Positions 7,758 through 17,238 of a DNA stretch of 55,389 nucleotides are shown here, one piece after another. The notes beneath the pieces are model-generated. The model did no database searches. It was not told the DNA's origin and saw only the letters and a list, made by a program, of their open reading frames with translations. Within the stretch, counting starts at the first letter, position 1; every line of letters starts with the position of its first letter. Origin of the DNA: Clostridia bacterium (GTDB taxonomy: Bacteria > Bacillota > Clostridia > Christensenellales > Borkfalkiaceae). The stretch spans positions 1 through 55,389 of the forward strand of contig JAFTPE010000026.1 in assembly GCA_017463425.1 (NCBI GenBank), read 5' to 3'. A program made the position numbers and the translations under genes.

Positions 7758-8501
7758 TTATCCTTCTTTTTGTAAATTTTCCGACACCGTTATCACGGTT
7801 AAGGAAAGTGTTTCGTAATATTTTAAAATATCATCAAGCGCATCTGCCGTCGCCGCCATGGGATGCATTAAAACAAATTCGCCGCCTTTGATATTTTTCG
7901 TTGCCCGCGTATAAATAAGAGCGGGGTTTTTATCACGCCAATCAATCGTATCTCTCGACCAAAGAATGGTTTTCATTTTTAATAAACGACACGCCGATAA
8001 CGTATTGTCGTCATACGCGCCTGACGGAGGCGCAAACAAAGTCGGTTTTTGAGAAATTGCCAATTCGATAAAACGATTGCAATCGACTATTTCCTTGCGA
8101 TTTTGTTCGACGTTCATTTTTGAATGATCTTTATGAAAATATCCGTGATTGCCGATTTCGTGTCCTGCTGCATAAATATCTTTTAAACAATCTACGTTAT
8201 CGTCCGCCCAACATCCACCTATAAAAAAGGTTGCTTTTGCGCTATGTTCACCCAAAATATCCAATATCCGATATACTTCTTCCGTGCCCCAATATACGTT
8301 AAACATAAGAGATACACCGTTTGATTGATGCGGCGAAGAACGATAAATTTCAGTATGATCGCCCTCAGTTTTCAAAGCTCTTTCCATCGGCGCAAAACAG
8401 AGCGCGCCTATGGACAATACGAGAACGCTAAGCACAACGTTACTTGCAATATTATATCGCAACGAACATAAATCCATTTTTTCGTTTTTTTGAGTTTTCA
8501 C
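7758..8501 (-). CDS. ylxY: YlxY-like polysaccharide deacetylase, membrane anchored
   Basis: 247 aa from a GTG start, chosen because GAGGTGAT lies 3 bases before it. One membrane segment (about 20-37) anchors the enzyme, with the catalytic domain outside. The NodB fold is recognisable: ATFFIGGCW, HEIGNHGYFH (metal ligands His119 and His123), APPSGAYDD, and LMHP near the end. Motif 1, which carries the catalytic Asp (TFDDG in most enzymes, FDxxWG in the YlxY group), reads FNVYWG with Asn68. So the catalytic base is missing, and activity is doubtful or altered. The gene order ylxY-mlpA is conserved with Bacillus. Such proteins are often linked to spore or cell-wall modification. Confidence 0.88.
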   Translation of the reverse strand: MKTQKNEKMDLCSLRYNIASNVVLSVLVLSIGALCFAPMERALKTEGDHTEIYRSSPHQSNGVSLMFNVYWGTEEVYRILDILGEHSAKATFFIGGCWADDNVDCLKDIYAAGHEIGNHGYFHKDHSKMNVEQNRKEIVDCNRFIELAISQKPTLFAPPSGAYDDNTLSACRLLKMKTILWSRDTIDWRDKNPALIYTRATKNIKGGEFVLMHPMAATADALDDILKYYETLSLTVITVSENLQKEG

Positions 8502-8567
8502 GGTATCACCTCGAAAAAAGATTTCGTAATATTGTATTATCGCTCTTTTCGGGTTATGCCTATACCG

Positions 8568-10967
8568 CTATTTGATTTTGACAATCGTAACGCCCGTTTC
8601 CCCTTCGCCGTATTGCCCCAAACGATATTCGGCTACGTTTTTATGTTTACGCAAAAATTCGTGGATTCCTGCCCGTAATTTTCCAGTACCTACACCGTGT
8701 ACGATACGGACTTCCTCTAAATTCGACACCACAGCGGCATCAATAAACGCCTCAACGTCAGGAAGAGCCTCTTGCACCGTCAAGCCTATTACGTTGATTT
8801 CTAGGGACGGAGCGCGCTTTTCTACCAATCGTTTACTGATTTGCACTTTTTCTGACTCGGCTTTCTTTTTCCAAGTCGGCTTTTTAACAGTTTGCGCTTT
8901 TGTTTCGTGAAATACAACAGCCAAATCGGAAATTTTACTGCGAACACGCATATTTCCGCACAAAATTTCCGCTTCGTTCTTTTGCAACCGTATGTTTTGC
9001 ACCACGCCTTCCTGCCCGATATTCGTAACGTAAACTTTTGCGCCCAATTTTAATTCGTCCGCTTTTATCGGCAGATATTTTTCCCCGAAATCTTCTTCCG
9101 TTTCACTTTCATAGGCTTTGTTTTGCAATTTATTTTTTAACGTACGCGCTTTGATAAGCTCGGCTTCGCTGACGCTTTCTTTTGCGAATATTTCTTCGAT
9201 TTCACTAAGCAATTCTTCTGCGTCTGCCGTACGTTCGTTAATGATACGCCTTGATTCGGCTTTTGCCTGCGCGAAAAGTTTTTCTTTTTCTTTCTTCAGC
9301 TTTTCCCTTTCCGTTTCTAAAATCGAAAGTTTTTCTTTCCATTCCGCTTTTAAAAGATTGCATTCTTGCAAGGTTTCTTCCGCTTTAACACGGCTTTCTT
9401 CTGCCGTTCTAACGATATTTTCAAATTTTTGCGCGTCCTCGGATAAATTGCTCAGCGCATCCTTTAAAATAGCCTCGTTCAACCCCAAACGCCGAGAAAT
9501 CGCCAAAGCGTTGCTCGCCCCAGGCAAACCGATCCGAATCACGTAAAGCGGTTGTAAAGTGTTGGTGTCAAATTCCATACACGCATTTTCAATACCCTCC
9601 GCGGAAAACGCAAATTCTTTTAAAGCCGTATAATGAGTGGTAACCACGCCTGCGCAACCGCTCTTTAAGAGATACGCAACGATTGCTTTGGCAAGCGCTT
9701 GGCCTTCGTCGGGATCTGTACCTCCACCCAACTCGTCTATCAAAACGAGGCTCTTTTTATCAGCGCGGTTCACGATATCGATAATATTCGTGATATGTGA
9801 AGAAAACGTAGACAAACTCTCTTCAATACTTTGCGCGTCGCCAACGTCGCAATAAATTTCGTCAAACACCGACAAAACCGCGCGTTTTGCAGGCGTAAAT
9901 AAACCGCACATTGCCATCAAGCAAAATAACCCGACCATTTTTAAAGTAACCGTTTTACCGCCGGTATTTGGTCCGCTGATCAACAAAAAACGATACTCTT
10001 TTCCCAGAGCCAAGCTGACGGGAACAACCTTTTTCCTATCTATCAACGGGTGTCTGCCCATATCGATACGAATCACGCCGTCGGCGTTGAGTTCAGGACA
10101 TACGCAACTGAGTTTATAAGCGTACTCTGCGCGTGCATATGCGCAATCAAGTTCTTCCAATACTTCGATATTTTTCTTTAATTCTGCGCTCATAAATCCG
10201 GCGCGACGGGACAATTCTCCCAAAATGCGTTCTACTTCTTCTTTTTCGTCAATGGCGAGAGAACGCAATTCATTGTTCATTTCCAATACTTCTTCGGGTT
10301 CGATAAAAAACGTTGCGCCGCTTGCCGAGCGGTCATGTATAAAGCCTTTGATATTTCGTTTGTATTCCGCGCGAACAGGCAAAACGTAACGATTGTCGCG
10401 CATTGTAATAATGCCGTCTTGTAAAAATTTCCCCTCGCTGCCTGTTAAATATTCGGCTAAACGAGAACGGATTCTCTCGTTTAACAAACGAATTTCTTTA
10501 CGAACGGTATACAACTTATCGCTGGCGTAATCGCTTACTTCCGAATCGCTGAGAATTTTCGTTTTAATATCTTCTTCCAATACTTCGTCGTAATATAAAT
10601 TGTCTGAAAGTTCCCTTAATTTGTAAATCTCGTCGTCGTTTACGCCACGTATTCCTGTAAAAGCAATTCTTGTAGAACGCAGAAGATTTTCAATTTTTAG
10701 CAATTCACCGCAAGAAAGCGTCGAGCCTTTTTCCGCGCGTTCCAATTCGTCAAAAAATTCGGGAAAATATTCAATTTTTGATATGTCGTAAGAAAAGAGT
10801 AATTTTACTCCTTCTTCCGTCTGTTTCAGTCGATTTTTTGCCTCCGAAATTTGACTGCTCGGTTGCGTGGAAATCATACGCGTTTTGCTACCGTCTAACA
10901 CCGCATATTCTGCAACTATCGACAAAATTTTATTCAGTTCGGTTTTTTCAATAGCTCTTTGATTCAT
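8568..10967 (-). CDS. mutS2: MutS2 ATPase with Smr domain
   Basis: 799 aa, full length. MutS2 suppresses recombination and, in Bacillus (also called RqcU), acts on collided ribosomes. The Walker A motif SGPNTGGKTVTLK is near 328-340, followed by LIDELGGGTDPDEGQALA (Walker B) and VTTHYTALK. A long coiled coil spans about 500-620. The C-terminal Smr domain (about 718-799) keeps HGVGTGKLR, but the LDLR motif tied to nuclease activity is replaced by INVIG. It starts 6 bases after the U32 peptidase gene, in the uvrC operon. The missing LDLR suggests the Smr domain binds rather than cuts; this is inference. Confidence 0.96.
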   Translation of the reverse strand: MNQRAIEKTELNKILSIVAEYAVLDGSKTRMISTQPSSQISEAKNRLKQTEEGVKLLFSYDISKIEYFPEFFDELERAEKGSTLSCGELLKIENLLRSTRIAFTGIRGVNDDEIYKLRELSDNLYYDEVLEEDIKTKILSDSEVSDYASDKLYTVRKEIRLLNERIRSRLAEYLTGSEGKFLQDGIITMRDNRYVLPVRAEYKRNIKGFIHDRSASGATFFIEPEEVLEMNNELRSLAIDEKEEVERILGELSRRAGFMSAELKKNIEVLEELDCAYARAEYAYKLSCVCPELNADGVIRIDMGRHPLIDRKKVVPVSLALGKEYRFLLISGPNTGGKTVTLKMVGLFCLMAMCGLFTPAKRAVLSVFDEIYCDVGDAQSIEESLSTFSSHITNIIDIVNRADKKSLVLIDELGGGTDPDEGQALAKAIVAYLLKSGCAGVVTTHYTALKEFAFSAEGIENACMEFDTNTLQPLYVIRIGLPGASNALAISRRLGLNEAILKDALSNLSEDAQKFENIVRTAEESRVKAEETLQECNLLKAEWKEKLSILETEREKLKKEKEKLFAQAKAESRRIINERTADAEELLSEIEEIFAKESVSEAELIKARTLKNKLQNKAYESETEEDFGEKYLPIKADELKLGAKVYVTNIGQEGVVQNIRLQKNEAEILCGNMRVRSKISDLAVVFHETKAQTVKKPTWKKKAESEKVQISKRLVEKRAPSLEINVIGLTVQEALPDVEAFIDAAVVSNLEEVRIVHGVGTGKLRAGIHEFLRKHKNVAEYRLGQYGEGETGVTIVKIK

Positions 10968-10973
10968 AATTTT

Positions 10974-13184
10974 TTACAGTACGCCTCGTTTTAAATGTCC
11001 CGAAGTATATTTTTTATAAATATCCTTTTGTTTTTCTTCGTCGTGTCTTGCTTCAAAAGCTGTTTTTTTATCGTTCGTAATCGTCAAATCCAACAATTTC
11101 CCTGCCCCGTTTATCCCTTTGGATATTAGATTGGCGCAATTATATACCTCAAACCGACAACTGCCGTCTGCCGACGTATATCTATTTACGGGAAATTCAC
11201 GATTATTTTCGTCCGTCAAGGTATACAAGCTCTTTTTCTCGCAAACGTTGCAAGTTTTTGCAAATGGACAATAACAAAGGTCCATCAATTTTATATCCCC
11301 CGAAGACAACACGAAGGCTTTTTCTCCTATCAACGTCTGTAATTCTTCTGCGTTTAATTCTTTGGATATTGCGTAATAAACAACGTTTGGAATCGTCAGC
11401 AATTCGTTAATCGCAGCCGAATTGAACAAATTCAAACCCGTACCTGCGAAAATTTTTAAACCGTTGCGTTTTGCAAAAACGATTCCTCCATAATTTTCTA
11501 TATATATCCCGTCAATGGTGGTTTCTTGTAACCATTTTTCTAATATTTGTATATCTTTTGAGGTACAAAACGCAGGATAATACAAATATTTTTCAAAATC
11601 GCCTTTTGTAAACGAATTTGGCAAAGGCTCTAGATAAGATTGTGGTTTATAAACGGCAATGTCCGTCCTTAATCCCGTAAAATCGTTTGCAATAACTGCG
11701 GTTTTTTCATTCTTGCCCGTAAGGTTTATTTTTTCTATCTGTAAAACCTCGTATTGTTTGTGGTTTTGAACGGTTATACATTGCGACAACTGTGTATAAA
11801 ATTTACGGCGAAAAGCATTGAGCTGAGATTTTGGAATAAAAATATTCCCCTCCAAACAAATTTTATCAAACGCAATCTCTATTGGCAATCCGTCCGTTTT
11901 TAAGAAACAATTTGTTATTTCTTCTTTCGTCAACGCGCGATTGTCCGCGCTTTGTAAAACTTCGTCGGAAAGTACGGTAAACTCTTTCCATTTGGCAACG
12001 GCTTTTTCATTTTCTTTAAAACACAAAGAAATGGAAATTTGTTCTCGTTTTTCCGCATTTAATACCCGTTCGTTAACCGTAGAATCCGTTGTGATAAATA
12101 CGCTGTCGCCGTTTAATAAACGAGTTTTAGAAGAGATCACAAACCCTCTATTTTTCAATTCGGAAAACATTGCTCCGCCAACTTCTTTTCCATTTCTTAA
12201 AATTTTAAACGCATCTCCTTTACGGGGCGAAAAACGACTTTCTACGTAATATTTGGCATTTTCTACTTTCACAACGCCAACTTTTTCCCCGATATGTCCT
12301 TGCACGGCAGGAGATAAAAACCGCTTGTCCTGTCCAAACGCCAAACCTTTGGTATAATTGCCACGATTGTACGTCCGCTTTAAATCGGACAATGCCTGTT
12401 CTTTCCCCGCCTTTTTATCTAAAATCAAGCGATAATACCGAACTGCTGCGGCAACGTATTCCTCCCGTCGCATTCTCCCCTCAATTTTGAAAGAAACGAC
12501 GCCTGCCTCTATCAATTTTTCGATATCTTCCGACACGCTTAAATCAGAAAGAGAGAGCGCGTAAGTCTTATCCTCGAATCCGTTTCTATCGTAGGAATAC
12601 AATTTGCGGCAAGGCTGTTTGCATCTGCCTCGATTTCCGCTGTTACCGCCTACAAACGAGGAAAAATAACATTGTCCTGAAAAACAGGTACATAACGCGC
12701 CTTGTATAAACGTTTCCGTTTCTATAATTTTCGTAATTTTTTTAATTTCTTCCAAAGGAGTTTCTCTTGCAAGTATCACACGAGAAAAACCACATTCTTT
12801 TGCAAAAATTGCGCCCTCTACAGTACATACGCCCGCTTGCGTGCTTAAATGCAACACGATATCCGGATAACGACTGTGCAATACGCGACCAAGCAAAGCA
12901 TCTTGCAGAATAATTGCGTCTGCGCCTAATCGCCAAACCGTGGCAATCGTCGAAAAGAACTCGTCCATTTCCGTTTCTTTTACGACGGTATTCATAGCAA
13001 CGTATATTTTTACTCCGTTAAAATGGGCGTTCCGAATCACCGCAGACAATCCGTCCACGTCAAAATTTTCCGCGCTTTGTCTTGCGGAAAAAGAACTATA
13101 TCCCAAATATACGGCATCTGCGCCGTTGTTGATTGCCGCCGCGGCACAAGCCGCATTTCCTGCCGGCGCTAAAATTTCCAACAT
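10974..13184 (-). CDS. U32-family peptidase, large form
   Basis: 736 aa. U32 proteins are TIM-barrel enzymes. Several members take part in RNA hydroxylation (for example RlhA, which makes 5-hydroxycytidine in 23S rRNA), and others are annotated as collagenase-like peptidases. The N-terminal barrel is clear (LAPAGN, GADAVYLG, VAMNT, LSTQA). A Cys-rich signature, CTCFSGQC with RGRCKQPCR, lies at about 166-196 and probably holds a cofactor. A second, later Cys group (CYCPFAKTCNVCEKK) lies near 635-650. The long C-terminal half is typical of the large forms of Clostridia. It is 13 bases after hprK. An RNA-modifying role is plausible but not shown. Confidence 0.9.
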   Translation of the reverse strand: MLEILAPAGNAACAAAAINNGADAVYLGYSSFSARQSAENFDVDGLSAVIRNAHFNGVKIYVAMNTVVKETEMDEFFSTIATVWRLGADAIILQDALLGRVLHSRYPDIVLHLSTQAGVCTVEGAIFAKECGFSRVILARETPLEEIKKITKIIETETFIQGALCTCFSGQCYFSSFVGGNSGNRGRCKQPCRKLYSYDRNGFEDKTYALSLSDLSVSEDIEKLIEAGVVSFKIEGRMRREEYVAAAVRYYRLILDKKAGKEQALSDLKRTYNRGNYTKGLAFGQDKRFLSPAVQGHIGEKVGVVKVENAKYYVESRFSPRKGDAFKILRNGKEVGGAMFSELKNRGFVISSKTRLLNGDSVFITTDSTVNERVLNAEKREQISISLCFKENEKAVAKWKEFTVLSDEVLQSADNRALTKEEITNCFLKTDGLPIEIAFDKICLEGNIFIPKSQLNAFRRKFYTQLSQCITVQNHKQYEVLQIEKINLTGKNEKTAVIANDFTGLRTDIAVYKPQSYLEPLPNSFTKGDFEKYLYYPAFCTSKDIQILEKWLQETTIDGIYIENYGGIVFAKRNGLKIFAGTGLNLFNSAAINELLTIPNVVYYAISKELNAEELQTLIGEKAFVLSSGDIKLMDLCYCPFAKTCNVCEKKSLYTLTDENNREFPVNRYTSADGSCRFEVYNCANLISKGINGAGKLLDLTITNDKKTAFEARHDEEKQKDIYKKYTSGHLKRGVL

Positions 13185-13197
13185 GATATCCTCTCGT

Positions 13198-14121
13198 TTA
13201 TCTACCGATACTGCGTGTAATCAATTCTTCCGAAGCGTCGTAACCCATACTTTTCAAACGGAAATTACGCGCCGCGACTTCTATAATAATCGCCAAATTA
13301 CGCCCAGGACTAACGGGAATGGTGAGTTTTGGCACTTTAATACCAAAATACGACGTAGACGACATTTCATCTCCGATACGGTCATATTCCTTACCTTGTT
13401 GCCAATTTTCAAGCTGAATAATCAGTTGTATTTTCTTTTCATCCAAAACCGATCCCGAACCGTACATACTTTTGACGTTAATAATTCCTATCCCACGAAG
13501 CTCCATAAAATAGCGAATGATATCGGGGGCAGTACCGTACAATTCATTTGCAATTTCTTTGATGATAACGTTGTCGTCGGCAATCAATCGGTGTCCTCGC
13601 TTGATAAGCTCCATTGCCGTTTCGCTTTTCCCTACGCCGCTTTTTCCCGTCAGTAATATGCCTACGCCGAATACTTCCATCAATACGCCGTGTTCGCTAA
13701 CCGAAGGCGCTAACAAGCGGTTGAGATAAATATACAAATCGCTCATAAGGTCGGTAGTAACCTTAGGAGAACGGAAAATGGGACACGTGTGCGCTTTCGC
13801 CGTATCTACCAATTCTGGAAGCGCAGGCAAATCACGGCTGAGAATAATGCAAGGCAATTCGCCGTGTGAAAACAGTTGTGTCAATTTTTCTTTCCGTTGC
13901 TCGGAAGAAAACGTGCGCAAATATTCATATTCGGAAAGCCCCAAAACGATAACGCGCTTGCTATCAAAATAATTAAAAAATCCCCCTGCGAGTTGTAATC
14001 CAGGTCTTTCCACGCTCATACTTGCAAGGGTTACTACGCCTCTGCCCGTATATATAATTTCAAGATTTAAATCGTAAGCAAATTTGTCCAGCATTACGCT
14101 ATGTGTTACCTGCCCGCTCAT
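13198..14121 (-). CDS. hprK: HPr kinase/phosphorylase
   Basis: 307 aa. The enzyme phosphorylates and dephosphorylates Ser46 of HPr, the central switch of carbon catabolite control in Bacillota. The P-loop GKSGVGKS is at 159-166, and the family signature MELRGIGIINVKSMYG at about 206-221. The N-terminal domain of about 130 residues is also present. It follows the HAD gene by 3 bases. uvrC and hprK are near each other in many Bacillota. Its presence implies a PTS-type HPr elsewhere in the genome. Confidence 0.97.
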   Translation of the reverse strand: MSGQVTHSVMLDKFAYDLNLEIIYTGRGVVTLASMSVERPGLQLAGGFFNYFDSKRVIVLGLSEYEYLRTFSSEQRKEKLTQLFSHGELPCIILSRDLPALPELVDTAKAHTCPIFRSPKVTTDLMSDLYIYLNRLLAPSVSEHGVLMEVFGVGILLTGKSGVGKSETAMELIKRGHRLIADDNVIIKEIANELYGTAPDIIRYFMELRGIGIINVKSMYGSGSVLDEKKIQLIIQLENWQQGKEYDRIGDEMSSTSYFGIKVPKLTIPVSPGRNLAIIIEVAARNFRLKSMGYDASEELITRSIGR

Positions 14122-14124
14122 ATT

Positions 14125-14955
14125 TTATTCCTCCGAAAAACCAAATTTCTCGATAATTGCCGCTACGGCGTTTTCTTCGTTTGTAAATTCACAAACGTAG
14201 TCAGCTGCTTGTTTTAATAAATCGTCGGCGTTCTTTACCGCGACGCCAAGCCCTGCCTTTTCTATCATAGAGATATCGTTGCGTTGATCGCCGATGGCTA
14301 TCGTTTTAGATAAAGGTACGTTGTAATAATTCGCCAACGTTTCCACCGCCGTTCCCTTGGAATAATTTTTATTGATAACCTCTACTAATACAGCGTCGCT
14401 CTGCGTTGTACAACACCCCTCGAAATTTTCTTTATCCAACTCTTTTAAAATTCGTTGACTGTCGTTAGGTAAAACCATAGCCAAAAATTTATACGAACAT
14501 AACCCCGTTTCTTCGATAAATTGAGAAAGCGGTTTATCTAAAACAAGTTTCGCTTTGCCTCGAACGGCTTTCTCATAAAATTTCAAAGCCTCGTCGTCTT
14601 TGTTGCAATAAAAATCCCATAAATCATAGGCGTGGATATGCAAATCCATTTCTTCCATTTTTTTACAAATTTTCAAGGTGGTATGATGCGGAATTACACC
14701 GCTTGAAATAACTTTTCCCGTTTCTATATCCATAATGATCGCGCCTTGACACACAGACATCATACCTTTAAGCCCAAGTTCTCTTGCACGCGACAAAATC
14801 CCCGACGGCATACGCCCCGTCGAGATTGCAAACGCGCCACCTGCTTCGATATATTTTGAAATGGCTTGTTTATTTGTTTCTGAAATTGTTCCGTCAGCCT
14901 TTACCAACGTACCGTCAAAATCGGAAACGATTAACGGATAATTTATCTTTCGCAT
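14125..14955 (-). CDS. Cof-type HAD phosphatase
   Basis: 276 aa from the ATG at 14953-14955. The upstream open frame overlaps the uvrC end and lacks a better site; GAGAGGAA, inside the last uvrC codons, serves this start. HAD motif I is DFDGTL (about 12-17), motif II ISTGR, motif III the Lys in SKGTAVE, and motif IV IGDQRNDISMI. The alpha/beta cap between motifs II and III marks the Cof (IIB) subfamily. These enzymes dephosphorylate sugar phosphates, flavin precursors and similar small molecules. The substrate cannot be told from sequence. Confidence 0.92.
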   Translation of the reverse strand: MRKINYPLIVSDFDGTLVKADGTISETNKQAISKYIEAGGAFAISTGRMPSGILSRARELGLKGMMSVCQGAIIMDIETGKVISSGVIPHHTTLKICKKMEEMDLHIHAYDLWDFYCNKDDEALKFYEKAVRGKAKLVLDKPLSQFIEETGLCSYKFLAMVLPNDSQRILKELDKENFEGCCTTQSDAVLVEVINKNYSKGTAVETLANYYNVPLSKTIAIGDQRNDISMIEKAGLGVAVKNADDLLKQAADYVCEFTNEENAVAAIIEKFGFSEE

Positions 14956-14959
14956 ACTT

Positions 14960-16768
14960 TTATAATTCCTCTCTAAAATAGGTATAAATTTTTTTTGCAA
15001 GCTCTGGTCCAATCCCTGCAGTTGTCGCCAAATCGTCCACGCTTGCGCTCATAATTTTATCAATCGTACCAAATTTTTCCATCAACGCCATACGTTTTTT
15101 CTTACCAATACCGTTTATCTCCTGTAATACGGAGGCAAGATTACGTTTTGAATGAAGATTACGAAAATAGGTAATTGCAAAACGGTGCGCTTCGTCGCGA
15201 ATCCGTTGCAACATTTTCAACGCGTAATCTCTATGATTGATACGTACGCTGTCTTGCGAAAACAGCGTAAACACTTCTTCCTCTTTTTCAGCAAGAGAAA
15301 TCAGTTCGATATCCGTTACGTTCATTTCGTCAAATACTTCTTTGATTGCAGAAAGCTGTCCCTTTCCGCCGTCGATAATAATCAAATCAGGTTTTGGAAA
15401 ACGTTCTTCCTCTGCCGTTCCTAATTTTGCGAGCCGTCTTCGCATCATTTCTTGATGCGAAGCGTAATCGTTTGCACCCTCTACCGTTTTTATTTTAAAA
15501 CGTCGATAACTGCTGCGTTCCGCCTCTCCGTCAATAAAGACGACCATTGCCCCTACTTTATCCACGCCACTGACGTTGGAAATATCGTAACATTCCATAC
15601 GCTTTGGATATTTTTTTAATCCCAACACGTCTTTTAAGCGCATACAAGCATTTTTCGTCATATCGTTTTTATGTTTGATTTTATCGACAGATTTTGCCAA
15701 ATAGTCTGCCGCGTTTTTTTGAGCCATTTCCAAAAGGCGTTTTTTAACGCCTTGTTTGGCAAGCACGATATCCACTTTTTTTCCAAATTTTTCAAGAAAA
15801 TACTTTTCTAATAAGGCTTTTTCGCAATATTCTTCGGTGATAATTTCAGGCGGTAATTCGTGCGCGTTATAAAATTGAATGATAAATGCCGTCAATGCGT
15901 CCGATTCAGAAAGCGAACTGTCTTCCAACGCAAAATTACTGCTGCCTTGCATAATTCCGCCTCGCGTAATCAATACGTTTACGGAAGAATAGATATAATT
16001 TGTTCGAAGTGAAATGATATCCGCATTTATCGAACGATTGAGCGCGGTAATCCGTTTGAGTTTTAATTTGGAAAGCATATTCAATTTTTCGCGATATTCC
16101 ATTGCCAACTCAAATTCTTCGTTTTCAGCAAAACGCAACATTTTTTCACGTAAAATTCGTTCTGTTTCTTCGTAATTTCCGTCTAAAAACGCAATCGTTT
16201 CTTTCACGCGTTTTGCGTATTCTTCTTTGTCGCAAGCATGCGCGCAAGGCGCAAGACACCGTCCCAAATGATGCGCAAGACAAGGTTTTTTGGGCTTTTC
16301 CCCGATTGCGGTAGAACAGGTGCGAACGTTATGCACCAAGCTGACGATATCCAACAAATCTCCACAGCGCACACCACCCATAAAAGGGCCGAAATATTTT
16401 CCGTCCTTTTGAATTTTTCGCGTAATCGATACCCTGGGAAATTCTTCTTTCGTATGCACTTTAAGATACGGATACGTTTTATCGTCTTTCAATAAAATAT
16501 TGTATTTGGGCTTATATTTTTTTATTAAATTATTCTCCAAAGCCAAAGCGTCGATTTCCGTTTGCGTGATAATATAATAAAAATCCGCAATATTTTCTAC
16601 CATCGCCGCTACCTTTTCAGGTTTTGCAGAAGAATGAAAATATTGACGCACTCGATTTTTTAAAACGCGCGCCTTTCCAACGTAAATTACGATTCCATCT
16701 TTATCCAGCATTACGTATACGCCGGGATTTTCGGGAAGTAAATCAAGTTTTTCTTTCAATTCACCCAT
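14960..16768 (-). CDS. uvrC: excinuclease ABC subunit C
   Basis: 602 aa from the ATG at 16766-16768. UvrC makes both incisions in nucleotide excision repair. The GIY-YIG domain opens with PGVYVML and YVGKA near 15-35. It is followed by the Cys-rich stretch (CLAHHLGRCLAPC), the UVR motif, the RNase H-like endonuclease region (ECYDISNVSG) and C-terminal HhH motifs (INGIGKKKR). The frame stays open upstream, but those codons lie across the promoter at 16847-16875, so they are not translated. The ribosome binding site is weak (TACGGTAC). This is the first gene of the ten-gene unit. Confidence 0.97.
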   Translation of the reverse strand: MGELKEKLDLLPENPGVYVMLDKDGIVIYVGKARVLKNRVRQYFHSSAKPEKVAAMVENIADFYYIITQTEIDALALENNLIKKYKPKYNILLKDDKTYPYLKVHTKEEFPRVSITRKIQKDGKYFGPFMGGVRCGDLLDIVSLVHNVRTCSTAIGEKPKKPCLAHHLGRCLAPCAHACDKEEYAKRVKETIAFLDGNYEETERILREKMLRFAENEEFELAMEYREKLNMLSKLKLKRITALNRSINADIISLRTNYIYSSVNVLITRGGIMQGSSNFALEDSSLSESDALTAFIIQFYNAHELPPEIITEEYCEKALLEKYFLEKFGKKVDIVLAKQGVKKRLLEMAQKNAADYLAKSVDKIKHKNDMTKNACMRLKDVLGLKKYPKRMECYDISNVSGVDKVGAMVVFIDGEAERSSYRRFKIKTVEGANDYASHQEMMRRRLAKLGTAEEERFPKPDLIIIDGGKGQLSAIKEVFDEMNVTDIELISLAEKEEEVFTLFSQDSVRINHRDYALKMLQRIRDEAHRFAITYFRNLHSKRNLASVLQEINGIGKKKRMALMEKFGTIDKIMSASVDDLATTAGIGPELAKKIYTYFREEL

Positions 16769-16799
16769 AACAGTACCGTAGTCCAAAACACGAAAAATC

Positions 16800-16823
16800 G
16801 AACGACGAAATTTCCCGTCGTTC
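16800..16823 (-). other. hairpin in the uvrC leader
   Basis: GAACGACG and CGTCGTTC form an 8-bp stem with an 8-base loop, between the uvrC transcription start and start codon. There is no U-tract, so it is not a terminator. It may shield or stabilise the mRNA 5' end. Confidence 0.45.
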
Positions 16824-16846
16824 AACGTTCGTTCTCGGATACTATT

Positions 16847-16875
16847 ATTATATACCAAATTTGAAAAATTTGCAA
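16847..16875 (-). promoter_or_regulatory. promoter of the uvrC operon
   Basis: TTGCAA (16870-16875) and TATAAT (16847-16852) on the minus strand have a 17-base spacer. No CGAAC-N4-GTTCG type SOS box is seen around it. Confidence 0.75.
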
Positions 16876-16899
16876 GGAAATGAAAGGAAATAATCCTCT

Positions 16900-17238
16900 T
16901 TAACAGCCTAAAAACTCAATTCCTTTTAAAATAACGTCGTTAATTGCGTCGTTTGTTAAACTGTAAAAAACGATTTTGCCTTGCCGACACGCTTTTACAA
17001 TCCCTGCGCCACGCAAAAAGCGCAACTGATGCGAAACCGTAGTTTGATTGATATCCAAAATCCGAGAAAGGTCGGTTACGCATAATTCGCTGATTGCCAA
17101 AGCCGATAAAATCCGTACGCGCGTATAATCCGCAAAAACGGAAAAAAAGCACACAACGCCTTCCAGAATTTCGCCCTGCGGTACGTAATCCTCGATTAAA
17201 CTTTGTGTGCGTTTATCCAATAATAACATTTGCGACAT
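16900..17238 (-). CDS. ArsR-family metal-responsive repressor
   Basis: 112 aa from the ATG at 17236-17238, with AGGAGGT 6 bases upstream. ArsR/SmtB proteins are dimeric winged-helix repressors that leave DNA when they bind a metal ion. The helix-turn-helix spans about 45-85 (ELCVTDLSRILDINQTTVSHQLRFLRGAGIV). ELCVTDL resembles the alpha3 metal site ELCVCDL but has one Cys only, and a second Cys is the last residue (GIEFLGC). It lies 102 bases after copA, so it is probably its regulator, with copper(I) or a related ion as the signal. Copper sensors of this family are less common than CsoR or CopY, so the ligand is uncertain. Confidence 0.88.
   Translation of the reverse strand: MSQMLLLDKRTQSLIEDYVPQGEILEGVVCFFSVFADYTRVRILSALAISELCVTDLSRILDINQTTVSHQLRFLRGAGIVKACRQGKIVFYSLTNDAINDVILKGIEFLGC

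Noticed and set aside
12940-13656. 238-codon plus-strand open frame across the U32 peptidase and hprK
   Set aside because: It is antisense to two well-conserved genes, has no ribosome site or recognisable domain.
16800-16835. SOS (LexA/DinR) box before uvrC
   Set aside because: GAAC and GTTC elements occur but not as CGAAC-N4-GTTCG; they are better explained by the leader hairpin. No box was found before recA either.
16769-16858. Longer uvrC start at 16858
   Set aside because: It would lie inside the promoter at 16847-16875, before the transcript begins.
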